Below are positions 52,703 to 62,085 of a stretch of 64,000 nt of DNA, piece by piece. Both the position numbers and the translations under genes were made by a program. Numbering within the stretch: position 1 is the stretch's first letter; every line of letters starts with the position of its first letter. The DNA comes from Clostridiales bacterium (GTDB lineage: Bacteria; Bacillota; Clostridia; Saccharofermentanales; Saccharofermentanaceae), in the NCBI GenBank assembly GCA_017480325.1, contig JAFVAY010000011.1:1-64000 (forward strand), written 5' to 3'. The notes under the pieces are model-generated. The model was not told the origin of the DNA. It searched no databases and saw only the letters and a program-made list of their open reading frames with translations.

Positions 52703-55700
52703 AGAGCTTCTCTCGCTTATAGAGAAGGACAGCAAGCTGACAGCGTCCCTTGATAAGTCGCAGCGCCTAGGAGGTCCCGTAAATATTACGGGACTTTGTG
52801 AGCAACAGAAGGGGTACGTCATTGCAGCTGCTTCATATCGGTGCGATAAGAAGCCTATAGTCATTGTCTCTGACTACACCAGAGCGAGGAACCTGATCGG
52901 CAGTCTCGCGCCCTTCACGGGCCCGAATATTCCCATACTTAAGCCGGCGGAGCTGTCACTCGTGTCGGCAGTCGCATCATCGCACGAACACGAGAGTGAG
53001 AGGACGGGAGTAGCGGCAAAGCTTATCAAAGGTGACTTCGATGCTGCGATAATATGTGCGCCGGCGCTTCTTAACAAGATGCCGTCCCCTGAGGGCTTTA
53101 AGAGGAAGTTCATTAAGCTTGATCTCGGTAAAAGCTATGATCCCGTTAAGCTCACGTCGGACCTTCAGCAGAGAGGCTACGAGAGGGTCGGCATGGTGTC
53201 ACAGCAGGGAGAGTTCTCTGCCAGAGGAGATGTCATAGACGTATTCCCGCCTGATATGGAGAAGCCCATAAGAATCAGCTTCTTCGATGACGAGATAGAT
53301 CAGCTTAAGACCTTTAATCCCGATGATCAAAGATCCATCGAGGGTATGAAACATGCGGTGATGTGTCCGGCATACCTTTATACCTTCAGTGAGACCGAGA
53401 GAGGGCAGACCGCAGATGAGATGATCCACGCCGCGGCCCCTGATATCAATAAGATGAATGCCACCTCAAGAAGGACTGTGGGCGAGCTTCTCGAGCGATA
53501 CTCTGAAGCGGATTCGAATGCCGTCAGACAGGGCATGAGAATATCCTCTCTGGGAAGATGGATAGGCGTGATCAATAAGACTCCTTCGAGTATCTTGGAT
53601 TATCTTAACAGAAGCCGAATGATGCTCTTTGTGGATGAATTCTCGGAAGGGCGAAGTCGAATGGACGGATATACCGCGGACTTCGCGGCCAGGATCAAGA
53701 GCGCGTATGAATTGGGACAGGCGCCGTCCTGTTCCTTCGAGTCGATATTCAAGGCCCCCGATGCCATGAAGGCTCTGGATTCCTTCGGAGGCGCAGTGAC
53801 GCTGGCGTGTCTTAAGTCGTCAATGAGCGGACTTCCAGGAGGAGATACGATAGACTGCCCCGGATTATCCGGCGAGAACTGGGTAGGGCGGGACGAAGCG
53901 CTTATTAACTATATCCGTAACGGAGGAGGCAGGTCCTCATCCCGGATAGTGTTCATGCTTACCGGAGCATCGAGAGTCGATTCCTTCAGGAACAGGATGC
54001 TGTCGGGCGGGATAGATATAGAGGTTATCGCGAGCCCGCTTCCCGCAGGCTTCGAATACCCGGCAGCCGGGTTGACTTTAATAGGCGAGCAGGAGATATT
54101 CGGCAGCGAGAAAAAGCAGGTCCGTAATACCAAGAGTGGCGGTGCCAGGATCACCTTCTTCGGAGACGTGGCACCCGGGGATTATGTAGTTCATGATGTT
54201 CACGGTATCGGTCTTTATGAGGGCATCGTTAATCTTAAGATGGGCAAGTCCTCGCAGGATTATCTTAAGATCAACTACGCCAAGAATGCGGTTATTTATC
54301 TTCCCGTCGATAAGATCGATAAGCTGTCTAAGTACGTTGGCCCCGGAGGCAAGACTCCGAAGCTGTCGTCTCTTGATTCTCAGGAGTGGAAGAAGAATGT
54401 AGAGAGGGCGAGGACCTCGGTCAAGAAGCTTGCCTTCGACCTTGTAAAGCTGTACGCGGTAAGACGCGCCAACAAGGGCTTCACCTGCGCTCCCGATGAT
54501 ACATATCAGAAGGAGTTCGAGGAGAACTTCCCATATGAGGAGACGGCGGATCAGATCGATGCCATACGAGATATCAAGAAGGATATGGAGTCGCCGATCC
54601 CGATGGACAGACTGCTGTGCGGCGACGTCGGCTTCGGTAAGACAGAGGTAGCCTTCAGAGCTATATTCAAGTGTGTGATGAACGGAAGACAGGCCTTCAT
54701 GATCGCTCCTACGACTCTTCTTGCACAGCAGCATTACGATAATCTGAAGGAGCGTCTGGGAGGCTTTCCTATCAAGGTCGTGCTGCTGTCGAGGTTCGTT
54801 CCGACTGCCGTGATGAAGCAGAATCTTCAGGATATTAAAGAAGGCAAAGCGGACGTTGTCATAGGAACACACCGCATCCTGTCAGATGACGTTGTACCAA
54901 GTAAGCTGGGACTTCTGGTGGTTGATGAGGAGCAGCGCTTCGGTGTCAATCACAAGGAGAAGATCAAGGCCATGAGGTCCAACATCGATGTGCTGACACT
55001 AACTGCGACGCCTATCCCCAGAACGCTTCATATGTCCATGTCGGGTATAAGAGATATATCCATGCTGTCGGAGGCTCCTCTTAACCGCCGTCCGGTTCAG
55101 ACCTACGTAATGGAGTACGACGAGGAGATATGTGTGCAGGCTTGCCTTCGAGAGATATCCAGGGGCGGTCAGATATTCTGGCTTTATAACCGCACTGCTG
55201 ATATAGATACAAAGGCCGCTCATCTTAAAGAGCTTATGCCGGATGTGAGGGTGGTCTACGCTCACGGCAAGATGAGCGAGAATCAGATGGAGAAGATAGT
55301 CGAGTCCTTTATCAAGGGCGAGGCGGATATCCTGGTATGCACCACTATTATCGAGTCGGGCGTGGATATGCCGAACGTCAACACCATGATCGTGGAGGAC
55401 GCCGAGAGATTCGGTCTGTCGCAGCTTTATCAGATCAAGGGTCGTGTGGGAAGGTCGGACCGGCAGGCCTATGCGTATATCACCTATCGCCCCGACAGGG
55501 AGATGAATTCCGATGCCCGTAAGCGTCTCATGGCCATCCGTGAATTTACCGAGCTGGGTTCGGGTGTGAAGATCGCCCTTCGTGATCTGGAAGTACGAGG
55601 TGCGGGCAATCTTCTGGGAGCAGAACAGCACGGCCACATGGATGTGGTAGGTTACGAACTTTACTGCAGGATGCTGGACGAGGAGATCAAGCATCTTAAC

Positions 55701-56189
55701 GAGACCGGAGATACGGAGTTCAGATTGCCCCTGGAGGTCAATGTGGAGATCGACTTCGACTCTTATATCCCACCTTCCTACATCGAGGACGAGGCGTCGC
55801 GCATGGCTGCTTACAGAAGAATCGGTGCTATCTCAACACAGAAGGATATGAACGATCTTATAGATGAGCTCACCGACAGGTACGGTCAGCCGCCGAGGGA
55901 GGTGGAATTCCTGTGCCGTGTCGCTCTCATTAAGGCTCTGGCAGGCAAGGCCGGCTTCGAAAAGGTGTGCTTACGCGATACGGGAGTGCTTCTTTATTTC
56001 GCCTCGGACCGTAAGGCAGACTTCGAGACCGTGAGCCTTCTTCTGGGAATACCCGAGTATCAGGGGAGAATACTTTTCTGCGCGCAGGGCAAGCCCTATC
56101 TTCACTATAAGCCCAAAGACAAGAACAAGGCGCGTACAGCTTCGGATGCGATCGACATACTTAATATTCTCATAGATAAAAAGCAATGA
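52686..56189 (+). CDS. mfd: Mfd, transcription-repair coupling factor
   Basis: The 1167-residue translocase displaces stalled RNA polymerase and recruits UvrA. Visible parts are a UvrB-like N-terminal region (VSQQGEFSARGDVIDVFPP), the RNA-polymerase interaction domain (GDYVVHDVHGIGLYEG), and the superfamily 2 helicase core: Walker A LLCGDVGFGKTEVAFRA, DEEQRFG (motif II), TATPIPRTLHMSMSGIRDIS and DRLGLSQLYQIKGRVGRS-type motifs. The TRCF C-terminal domain follows. The ATG at 52686 is the usual family start and overlaps pth, giving coupled translation. An upstream in-frame TTG is less likely. Confidence 0.96.
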   Translation: MAKQIKELLSLIEKDSKLTASLDKSQRLGGPVNITGLCEQQKGYVIAAASYRCDKKPIVIVSDYTRARNLIGSLAPFTGPNIPILKPAELSLVSAVASSHEHESERTGVAAKLIKGDFDAAIICAPALLNKMPSPEGFKRKFIKLDLGKSYDPVKLTSDLQQRGYERVGMVSQQGEFSARGDVIDVFPPDMEKPIRISFFDDEIDQLKTFNPDDQRSIEGMKHAVMCPAYLYTFSETERGQTADEMIHAAAPDINKMNATSRRTVGELLERYSEADSNAVRQGMRISSLGRWIGVINKTPSSILDYLNRSRMMLFVDEFSEGRSRMDGYTADFAARIKSAYELGQAPSCSFESIFKAPDAMKALDSFGGAVTLACLKSSMSGLPGGDTIDCPGLSGENWVGRDEALINYIRNGGGRSSSRIVFMLTGASRVDSFRNRMLSGGIDIEVIASPLPAGFEYPAAGLTLIGEQEIFGSEKKQVRNTKSGGARITFFGDVAPGDYVVHDVHGIGLYEGIVNLKMGKSSQDYLKINYAKNAVIYLPVDKIDKLSKYVGPGGKTPKLSSLDSQEWKKNVERARTSVKKLAFDLVKLYAVRRANKGFTCAPDDTYQKEFEENFPYEETADQIDAIRDIKKDMESPIPMDRLLCGDVGFGKTEVAFRAIFKCVMNGRQAFMIAPTTLLAQQHYDNLKERLGGFPIKVVLLSRFVPTAVMKQNLQDIKEGKADVVIGTHRILSDDVVPSKLGLLVVDEEQRFGVNHKEKIKAMRSNIDVLTLTATPIPRTLHMSMSGIRDISMLSEAPLNRRPVQTYVMEYDEEICVQACLREISRGGQIFWLYNRTADIDTKAAHLKELMPDVRVVYAHGKMSENQMEKIVESFIKGEADILVCTTIIESGVDMPNVNTMIVEDAERFGLSQLYQIKGRVGRSDRQAYAYITYRPDREMNSDARKRLMAIREFTELGSGVKIALRDLEVRGAGNLLGAEQHGHMDVVGYELYCRMLDEEIKHLNETGDTEFRLPLEVNVEIDFDSYIPPSYIEDEASRMAAYRRIGAISTQKDMNDLIDELTDRYGQPPREVEFLCRVALIKALAGKAGFEKVCLRDTGVLLYFASDRKADFETVSLLLGIPEYQGRILFCAQGKPYLHYKPKDKNKARTASDAIDILNILIDKKQ

Positions 56190-56227
56190 TATGATTGAAT
56201 TGTAATTCATTTACAAGGGGGACCAAT

Positions 56228-57661
56228 ATGTTAAAGACTGTCGAAGATGTAAAGAAGTTTGTCGCCAAGAACGACATCAAGATGATCGATTTCAGAATGA
56301 TCGACATCAACGGAAGATGGCATCACCTGACTATTCCGGTGGAGCGCTTCGATGAGAGCACCATGACAGCCGGCATCGGATTTGACGGAAGCAACTACGG
56401 CTTCGCACCGGTAGAGAAGAGTGATATGGTATTCATTCCCGATCTGTCGAGTGCACAAATCGATCCTTTCTCGGAGATCAAGACTCTCTCCATGATCGGT
56501 GATGTCAGAGTCATCGGCAAGAACGAGAATACACCCTTTAATCAGGAGCCGAGAAACGTCAGCAAGCGCGCTGAGGAATATATGAAGGAGACCGGTGTCG
56601 CGGATACCTTCCTGCTCGGACCCGAGTTCGAATTCTATATCTTCGATGAGGCGAGATTCGATAACAGACCCCAGAGCTCCGGCTTCTCCATCGACGGTGA
56701 GGAGGCCTTCTGGAATTCCGGCAATATCGAGTTCGGAGGCAACGGTTATCAGACACCTCACCAGGGCGGCTATCATATCGCTCCTCCTCAGGATATCCAG
56801 TACGACTACAGATCCCGCGTAACTATGGAGATGGAGAAGCAGGGCATCGAGGTCCGCTATCACCATCACGAGGTCGGAGGCCCCGGTCAGATGGAGATCG
56901 AGGTCGAGTTCGATACGATGACCTCCATGGCCGATAAGACCATGCTCACTAAGTACATCATCAAGAACCAGGCAGCCATCGAGGGCAAGACAGCGACCTT
57001 TATGCCTAAGCCTATCTACGGCGAGGCAGGCTCGGGCATGCACGTTCACATGCTTATGTTCAAGGACGGAAAGCCTGTATTCTACGATGAGAACGGCTAT
57101 TCAGGTCTGTCCCAGACCGCAATGTACTTTATAGGCGGAATCCTTCGTCACATAAGCGCTATCTGCGCATTCTCGAATCCTTCCACCAATTCCTATAAGA
57201 GACTGCTTCCGGGCTTCGAGGCTCCGGTTACCATAGGCTTCGCGACGGCCAACAGATCCTCTGTTATCCGTATCCCGGCTTATGCCAAGACTCCCGACAA
57301 GAAGCGCTTCGAGCTCAGAAATCCTGATGCCACATGTAATCCTTATTATTGCTATGCCGCGATCCTTATGGCGGGTCTCGACGGCGTCAAGAATAAGATC
57401 GATCCCGTAGCGGAGGGGAACGGACCTTATGACTTTAATCTTTTCGAGCTGTCTGACGAGGACAAGAAGAAGATAAAGGGTCTGCCGAAGTCGTTGGGTT
57501 CTGCGCTCAAGGCACTCGAGAAGGATCACGCGTTCCTGACTGAGGGAGGAGTGTTCCCGCCGGAGCTCATCGATCTGTGGATCAAGAATAAGCGCGATGA
57601 CCTGAAGAAGCACGTAGCAATGCCTACTCCGATGGAGTATCAGATGTATTACGATCTCTGA
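56228..57661 (+). CDS. glnA: Glutamine synthetase, type I
   Basis: The 477-residue enzyme makes glutamine from glutamate and ammonia. GFDGSNYGFAPVEKSDM, the metal ligands in GPEFEFYIFD, GSGMHVHM and NPYYCYAAILMAGLDG are visible. The tyrosine that is adenylylated in enteric GS (NLYDLPPEE) is Phe here (NLFELSDED), so adenylylation control is absent. The ATG at 56228 has an AAGGGGGA site and lies 36 bases after mfd. Feedback or GlnR-type control is likely but no operator was identified. Confidence 0.95.
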   Translation: MLKTVEDVKKFVAKNDIKMIDFRMIDINGRWHHLTIPVERFDESTMTAGIGFDGSNYGFAPVEKSDMVFIPDLSSAQIDPFSEIKTLSMIGDVRVIGKNENTPFNQEPRNVSKRAEEYMKETGVADTFLLGPEFEFYIFDEARFDNRPQSSGFSIDGEEAFWNSGNIEFGGNGYQTPHQGGYHIAPPQDIQYDYRSRVTMEMEKQGIEVRYHHHEVGGPGQMEIEVEFDTMTSMADKTMLTKYIIKNQAAIEGKTATFMPKPIYGEAGSGMHVHMLMFKDGKPVFYDENGYSGLSQTAMYFIGGILRHISAICAFSNPSTNSYKRLLPGFEAPVTIGFATANRSSVIRIPAYAKTPDKKRFELRNPDATCNPYYCYAAILMAGLDGVKNKIDPVAEGNGPYDFNLFELSDEDKKKIKGLPKSLGSALKALEKDHAFLTEGGVFPPELIDLWIKNKRDDLKKHVAMPTPMEYQMYYDL

Positions 57662-57771
57662 TATTGTCAACCTGTCTATAATTTGGAAACATACTTGAAA
57701 TAATTTGTTTACAAAGTATAATATATTATCAGTAAGATTTTATTTTTGTAGTATTCCAAGGGGTGGTAGCG

Positions 57772-59052
57772 ATGGGTGGAATATTTGACGTTCTTAAGGG
57801 CAAGACAGACGAGAGAAACACTCCCGCAGTTGAACTGTCGATGTCGGGAGAGGTATCGGGAACGAGACCCGGAACAGCCAAGCCTTCCAAGGGCCGTAAT
57901 GTAGCAGCCGTCGAGTCTCCTGCAGCACAGTACGCCAGAGAGCGTGCAGCCGCTGCGAAGGCGCAGATCGAAGCTCGTAAGGCCATGGAGGAATCGCGTA
58001 AGGCTTCCGAGAATAATAACAAGAAGGACGAGGATAAGAAGGAGGATGAGCAGAAGCCTCCCGTAGGCCTCAAGGCTCCTATCAGACGTCCTCCGTCGGC
58101 ATCGATCAATCATGCTCAGGTAGTGGCACAGCAGAAGGCTGCAGAGGCTGAGCGTAAGGTTGCAACTACAGGTAAGAGCGTTGCCGGTAATTCCGAGTCC
58201 TCGGTTAAGACCTTCAGCAGTGCCAATAAGTCAGCGGCTACTATCGCAGCAGAGAAGGCGAAGCTTGAGTTCGATCAGGCTAAGAGCCGTGAGGATAATG
58301 CAATCAAGGAAGCTGAGAATGCCGCCACTAAGGCAGAGGAAGCAAGACTTGCAGTTAAGAAATCCGGCGAGGTTCGCGAGGCTGCGCTGAAGACTGAGGA
58401 GGCGGCATCTAAGGCTGCTAAGGTAGCGGAGACGGAGTATGCCGCAGCATTGAGCGCTGCAGAGGAAGCTCAGGCAGCTGCCAACCAGGCACAGAAGCTG
58501 GCTGAAGAAGCTACCGCCAAGGCCGCTGATGCTATGAAGCTCGCTTCACAGAAGAAGACTGAGCAGGATGCCAAGCTTGCAGTCGTTAAGGCTGAAGAGA
58601 AGGCCCGTAAGGCTGCCGAGGAATTCGAGCAGGAGGCTAAGAATTCTGCAACTCACGCCGAGGAGCTTGCCAAGAGCACGGCCGCTAAGGTCGAGGAGCT
58701 TAAGATAGCAACGAAGAAGGCACAGGAAGCTTACGAGCTTGCTAATAAGAAGAAGTCTGAGGAAGACGACAGGATCGCCGCCGAGAAGGCTGAGGAAGAA
58801 GCGAAGGCCGCTGCCGCTTTGGCAAGAGAGAAGGCTGAAGCTGCAGCCAAGAAGTACGAAGAGGCCATGGCGGCTGTTCGTAAGCTTGAGGAAGAGGCTA
58901 AGGCTGCTGCAGAGCAGGCTGCTCAGGAGGCTAAGAGAGCTGCCGAGCTCGCCGAGCAGAAGGCTAAGTTTGATCATTCAAGCGATGAGGCCGCCGCTGA
59001 GGCGCCCGCAGAGACTGCCGAGTCTGCCAAGTCTGCAGCAGAGAAGAAGTAA
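57772..59052 (+). CDS. Ala/Lys/Glu-rich coiled-coil protein
   Basis: The 426-residue protein has a short folded-looking head (MGGIFDVLKGKTDERN), a linker with Pro and basic residues, and then about 300 residues of Ala-Glu-Lys heptad-like sequence (AEEAKAAAEQAAQEAKRAAELAEQ), a long coiled coil resembling TolA or filament-like proteins. No membrane segment is seen. The tail composition matches the C-terminal tail of the dehydrogenase-like protein at 32576. The ATG at 57772 has an AAGGGGTGG site. It ends in a strong terminator. A structural or scaffold role is inferred. Confidence 0.75.
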   Translation: MGGIFDVLKGKTDERNTPAVELSMSGEVSGTRPGTAKPSKGRNVAAVESPAAQYARERAAAAKAQIEARKAMEESRKASENNNKKDEDKKEDEQKPPVGLKAPIRRPPSASINHAQVVAQQKAAEAERKVATTGKSVAGNSESSVKTFSSANKSAATIAAEKAKLEFDQAKSREDNAIKEAENAATKAEEARLAVKKSGEVREAALKTEEAASKAAKVAETEYAAALSAAEEAQAAANQAQKLAEEATAKAADAMKLASQKKTEQDAKLAVVKAEEKARKAAEEFEQEAKNSATHAEELAKSTAAKVEELKIATKKAQEAYELANKKKSEEDDRIAAEKAEEEAKAAAALAREKAEAAAKKYEEAMAAVRKLEEEAKAAAEQAAQEAKRAAELAEQKAKFDHSSDEAAAEAPAETAESAKSAAEKK

Positions 59053-59078
59053 GTTTAAAGTTGTAATTGATTGTTATG

Positions 59079-59107
59079 AAGACTGTCGCTTCGGCGGCAG
59101 TCTTTTA
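59079..59107 (+). terminator. Terminator with UUCG loop
   Basis: An 11-bp stem (AAGACTGTCGC / GCGGCAGTCTT, one G-U pair) with a TTCG tetraloop is followed by TTTATT. Confidence 0.9.
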
Positions 59108-59157
59108 TTATGCTGTAATCATGTCATACGGGTTGTGTTATAATCGTGCATGTAATT

Positions 59158-59232
59158 GCCTCCATAGTTTAATGGATAGAACAGCAGTTTCCGGTACTGC
59201 TGGTACGGGTTCGATTCCTGTTGGGGGTGCCA
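59158..59232 (+). tRNA. tRNA-Arg (anticodon CCG)
   Basis: The 75-nt gene folds as a normal tRNA: acceptor GCCTCCA / TGGGGGT, D stem GTTT/GAAC, anticodon stem GCAGT/ACTGC with loop TTCCGGT (anticodon CCG), T arm ACGGG-TTCGATT-CCTGT, discriminator G and an encoded CCA. It reads CGG codons. TATAAT lies at 59139-59144. Confidence 0.95.
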
Positions 59233-59237
59233 AGGTC

Positions 59238-59335
59238 GCAACGCCTCCTCTCGCTACAGTCCTCCGCGCTACGCTTGTGCGGAAGTCCGCTCGAGAGAGG
59301 CGTTGCTCGCTTATATGTCTGCGGAAGTCCGCTCG
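59238..59335 (+). repeat. REP-like hairpin element, copy 2 (3' of tRNA-Arg)
   Basis: Outer arms GCAACGCCTC-C-TCTCG (59238-59253) and CGAGAGAGGCGTTGC (59292-59306) pair over 15 bp with one bulge. Inside is the 26-base core (59258-59283) shared with the copy after the vanY-like gene. The palindrome GCGGAAGTCCGC occurs twice (around 59280 and 59321). It may end the tRNA transcript. Confidence 0.72.
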
Positions 59336-59339
59336 GGAC

Positions 59340-60332
59340 CTAGAACGACACCTTCCTTGATTTATAAGCATCCAGGGCGGAAGAGTAGTAGTCGCGAAGC
59401 TTCGACTTGAGCGAATAGGGCTTGATTACAACTGCGTCTTTGCCGAAGCGGCGGAAGTATTCCTCGAGCTGTGACTCCGGCCAGTCGAAGTGATAAAGAT
59501 CGCCGTCGGTCGACGAGACGTCCGGTCTATTCTTAACTATCATCTTAAACATCTGCTTGCCGCGCTCTGTCATGCGTATGACGGCGTGGACGTCGGGCAT
59601 CACTGAGTGAGGATGGCTCAGCCCTTTCTGCGACAGCTCGGCTTCGACTTCTGTATCCCTGACAAATGTATCCGAGGTAACATACACGTTCCTAAGTCGC
59701 GAGATCCTGAAGGTCCGGTCTCTCCCGGTCTGAGGATCGCGGCAAAGAAGATAGCTGAACTGCTCCTCCTTCGAGGTCGCGATCAGATATGGCTCAACTA
59801 CCGCCGTAAAGTCGCGATTCGAGGATGAGAAGGAGATAAGTCTTGAATCTCTGATTGCCCGGCCGATCGACTCGTATGTGTGTCTGAAGATTATCTCCTC
59901 TCTAAGACTTCGCGGGATGGAGAGGTAGGACAGGAACATGTCCTTTATATAGCCCGACAGGGAATTCTCCTTAAGAAAATTGTTCTCTATGATCCTGATA
60001 ATGTCGTAGGACTCTCCGCTCACCGTCAGGGTAATGACAGTGCTCTTGCCTGAGGGCTCCTTGCCGGTCATATAGGTTCTGATGATCCTGTCCATCAGGA
60101 TCGAGGCGTCCTTGGACTTCAGCGACTTCACTGACATGAGCTCGCTTAGCATTCCTCTTCGAAGCTCGTCGTTGGTCTCCTGGTAGCGGTCGAAGTAGTT
60201 TACGATCAGCTCCTTAAGAAAGCCGTTCAGATTCACGCTGCCGTCACTTCTTGTGAACTCGAAAAGCTCCGCATCATTTATCAGCCTTGTTTTGGTATCT
60301 TCCGCCAAATATATCTTATACTTCTCTGTCAT
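59340..60332 (-). CDS. WYL-domain transcriptional regulator
   Basis: The 330-residue protein has an N-terminal part that looks like a ribbon-helix-helix or small DNA-binding domain (EKYKIYLAEDTKTRLI...LNGFLKELIVNYF) and a WYL-type ligand-sensing domain around residues 165-225 (SRLISFSSSNRDFTAVVEPYLIATSKEEQFSYLLCRD), followed by a C-terminal WCX-like extension (RPDVSSTDGDLYHFDWPESQLEEYFRRFG). The ATG at 60332 has a GGAG site. It is divergent from a tRNA-like RNA and a DUF2828 gene with GGGGTCG repeats between, so it probably controls them. WYL regulators are common in RNA-damage and phage-defence loci. Confidence 0.85.
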   Translation of the reverse strand: MTEKYKIYLAEDTKTRLINDAELFEFTRSDGSVNLNGFLKELIVNYFDRYQETNDELRRGMLSELMSVKSLKSKDASILMDRIIRTYMTGKEPSGKSTVITLTVSGESYDIIRIIENNFLKENSLSGYIKDMFLSYLSIPRSLREEIIFRHTYESIGRAIRDSRLISFSSSNRDFTAVVEPYLIATSKEEQFSYLLCRDPQTGRDRTFRISRLRNVYVTSDTFVRDTEVEAELSQKGLSHPHSVMPDVHAVIRMTERGKQMFKMIVKNRPDVSSTDGDLYHFDWPESQLEEYFRRFGKDAVVIKPYSLKSKLRDYYSSALDAYKSRKVSF

Positions 60333-60346
60333 GTTATCTCCTGATA

Positions 60347-60443
60347 GGGGTCGTAATACTATCTCAATATTCGTCAAATCAACTGATACATGTGATTATA
60401 ACGGGGTCGTATTTCTAAGTCAATCTGCATCTATCGCGACCCC
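60347..60443. promoter_or_regulatory. GGGGTCG repeats in the WYL/DUF2828 divergent region
   Basis: GGGGTCGTA occurs at 60347-60355 and 60403-60411, and the reverse form CGACCCC at 60437-60443. The spread covers the space between the two divergent genes, as expected for operator sites of the WYL regulator. A TATAAC-like -10 sits beside the middle copy (about 60397-60402). Confidence 0.6.
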
Positions 60444-60474
60444 CAGTGATGATATATCATACACTCACAACGCT

Positions 60475-60541
60475 AAGACACACACAGCAAAGGTTACGGT
60501 TATGTGGACAACGCAGGTTCGAATCCTGCAATCAGTGTCTT
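60475..60541 (+). ncRNA. tRNA-like RNA (Y RNA-like) upstream of the DUF2828 gene
   Basis: A 67-base sequence closes with a perfect 7-bp helix, AAGACAC (60475-60481) / GTGTCTT (60535-60541), and contains a canonical tRNA T arm: GCAGG (60513-60517), loop TTCGAAT, CCTGC (60525-60529). A CACA/TGTG stem with a 16-base loop lies between. No anticodon arm fits and 5 bases separate the T arm from the closing helix, so it is not a normal tRNA. tRNA-like domains of this kind are known in bacterial Y RNAs (YrlA) that partner Ro60 proteins. Its place 32 bases before a Ro60-like gene supports that reading, which remains inference. Confidence 0.65.
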
Positions 60542-60573
60542 GTAAATGCGTTGACTTAAGGAGAAAAGTAACA

Positions 60574-62046
60574 ATGTTAAACCTTTTAAGAAAAGAAGCT
60601 AATAAGACATTCACGGAGAACGGTGCGGTAACAAACAGAAGCACTATGTCTGAGTGTCTGGATCTTTTCGCCACGGCGGGAGCACTCAGAAACGCGAGCG
60701 AGAACGAGATCGCGACCAGATTCATGAGAGCCTTTGCCGAGGATAGGGATACGGCAATGAGGATACTTTTCTTCGCGAGGGACATCAGGGGAGGTCTCGG
60801 GGAGAGGCGTTTCTTCAGAGTCGCGCTTAAGGCACTGGCGCAGGAGGAGCCCGACACAGTCAGGAAGAATATCGGAAACATCGCCGAGTACGGAAGGTGC
60901 GACGATATTCTCGTCCTGATGGGAACTCCCTGTGAGTGCGAGGCGACAGCCTATATCAATGAGACCCTGAGGGCTGATCTTAAGGCTATGGGGCAGGGCT
61001 TAGAGGTATCCTTGATGGCTAAGTGGCTGCCCTCTGTAAATGCCAGCAACGCCGTGACGGTAAAGACCGCCAAGAGGCTCGCCCGCGCCCTTAATATGTC
61101 TGATGAGCAGTACAGGAAGACTCTGTCTTCTTTAAGAAGCTATATCAGAATCATAGAGAATAACCTGAGGGAGAGGGACTATAGCTTCGACTACGAGTGT
61201 CAGCCCTCCAAGGCGCTCTTCAAGTACCGTCAGGCCTTCATCAGAAATGACGAGGCAAGATACAGCGCTTTCATCCGGAAGGCGATATTAAGACCTGCTA
61301 TGTTAAATACGAGCACGCTTACGCCCTACGACATCGTCGGCTCTGTTCTCGCATCCAGGCTGAGGAGGAAGGTAATGTCTCCCAAGGAGCGCAAAGCCTT
61401 GGATGCGACTTGGAATGCCCTCGAGAATTACGTTAACTCCAGCAATACTCTGGCCGTTGTCGACGGCTCGGGCTCTATGTACTGCGGACCTAAGGCTATG
61501 CCTGCAGCGGTTGCACAGTCTCTCGGCATCTACTTCGCAGAGCGTAATAACGGGGCCTTCCACGACCACTTTATTACATTCTCCGCGACGCCGAGACTTG
61601 TGAAGATCAAGGGTAGGGACATCTATGAGAAGGTCAAGTACTGCATGAGCTTCAACGAGTGCAGCAACACCAACATCGAGAAGACCTTCGACCTGATACT
61701 TAACACTGCCGTCAAGTACGAACTCAGTCAGTCCGAGATGCCCGGAAGGCTCATCATCATATCCGATATGGAATTTGACTGGTGTGCTGAGAACGCCGAG
61801 ATGACAAACTTTGAGAATGCGAAGGCAAAGTTTAATAGGGCAGGCTACAAGCTTCCCTCTCTCGTGTTCTGGAACGTCAACAGCAGAAGAGCGCAGCAGC
61901 CCGTAACCATGAATGAGCAGGGTGTGGTGCTGGTATCCGGCATGTCCCCTCAGATCTTCGGGATGTTTAAGAACGATAAGCTCGATCCATACGAGTTTAT
62001 GATGAGCGTGATCTCCTCCAAGAGATACGCGAGAATCGCAGCTTAA
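60574..62046 (+). CDS. DUF2828 family protein (Ro60/TROVE-like repeats plus vWA domain)
   Basis: The 490-residue protein has an all-helical N-terminal region (1-280: LDLFATAGALRNASENEIATRFMRAFAEDRDTAM, RDIRGGLGERRFFR, NIAEYGRCDDILVLMG) of the DUF2828/TROVE type and a C-terminal von Willebrand A domain with intact metal site DGSGSM (297-302), the Thr in SNTNIEKTF and Asp in ISDMEFD. Ro60 proteins bind Y RNAs and misfolded RNAs through such a ring. The ATG at 60574 has a TTAAGGAG site and follows the tRNA-like RNA, so both are probably one transcript. No RtcB ligase is in view. Confidence 0.9.
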   Translation: MLNLLRKEANKTFTENGAVTNRSTMSECLDLFATAGALRNASENEIATRFMRAFAEDRDTAMRILFFARDIRGGLGERRFFRVALKALAQEEPDTVRKNIGNIAEYGRCDDILVLMGTPCECEATAYINETLRADLKAMGQGLEVSLMAKWLPSVNASNAVTVKTAKRLARALNMSDEQYRKTLSSLRSYIRIIENNLRERDYSFDYECQPSKALFKYRQAFIRNDEARYSAFIRKAILRPAMLNTSTLTPYDIVGSVLASRLRRKVMSPKERKALDATWNALENYVNSSNTLAVVDGSGSMYCGPKAMPAAVAQSLGIYFAERNNGAFHDHFITFSATPRLVKIKGRDIYEKVKYCMSFNECSNTNIEKTFDLILNTAVKYELSQSEMPGRLIIISDMEFDWCAENAEMTNFENAKAKFNRAGYKLPSLVFWNVNSRRAQQPVTMNEQGVVLVSGMSPQIFGMFKNDKLDPYEFMMSVISSKRYARIAA

Positions 62047-62085
62047 TATATAACCTTGTATATAAGAGACGCATAAGCGTGTGCG

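Noticed and set aside
60475..60541. Ordinary tRNA gene or a phage attachment site
   Set aside because: No anticodon arm fits, there is no CCA, five bases separate the T arm from the closing helix, and no integrase is nearby.
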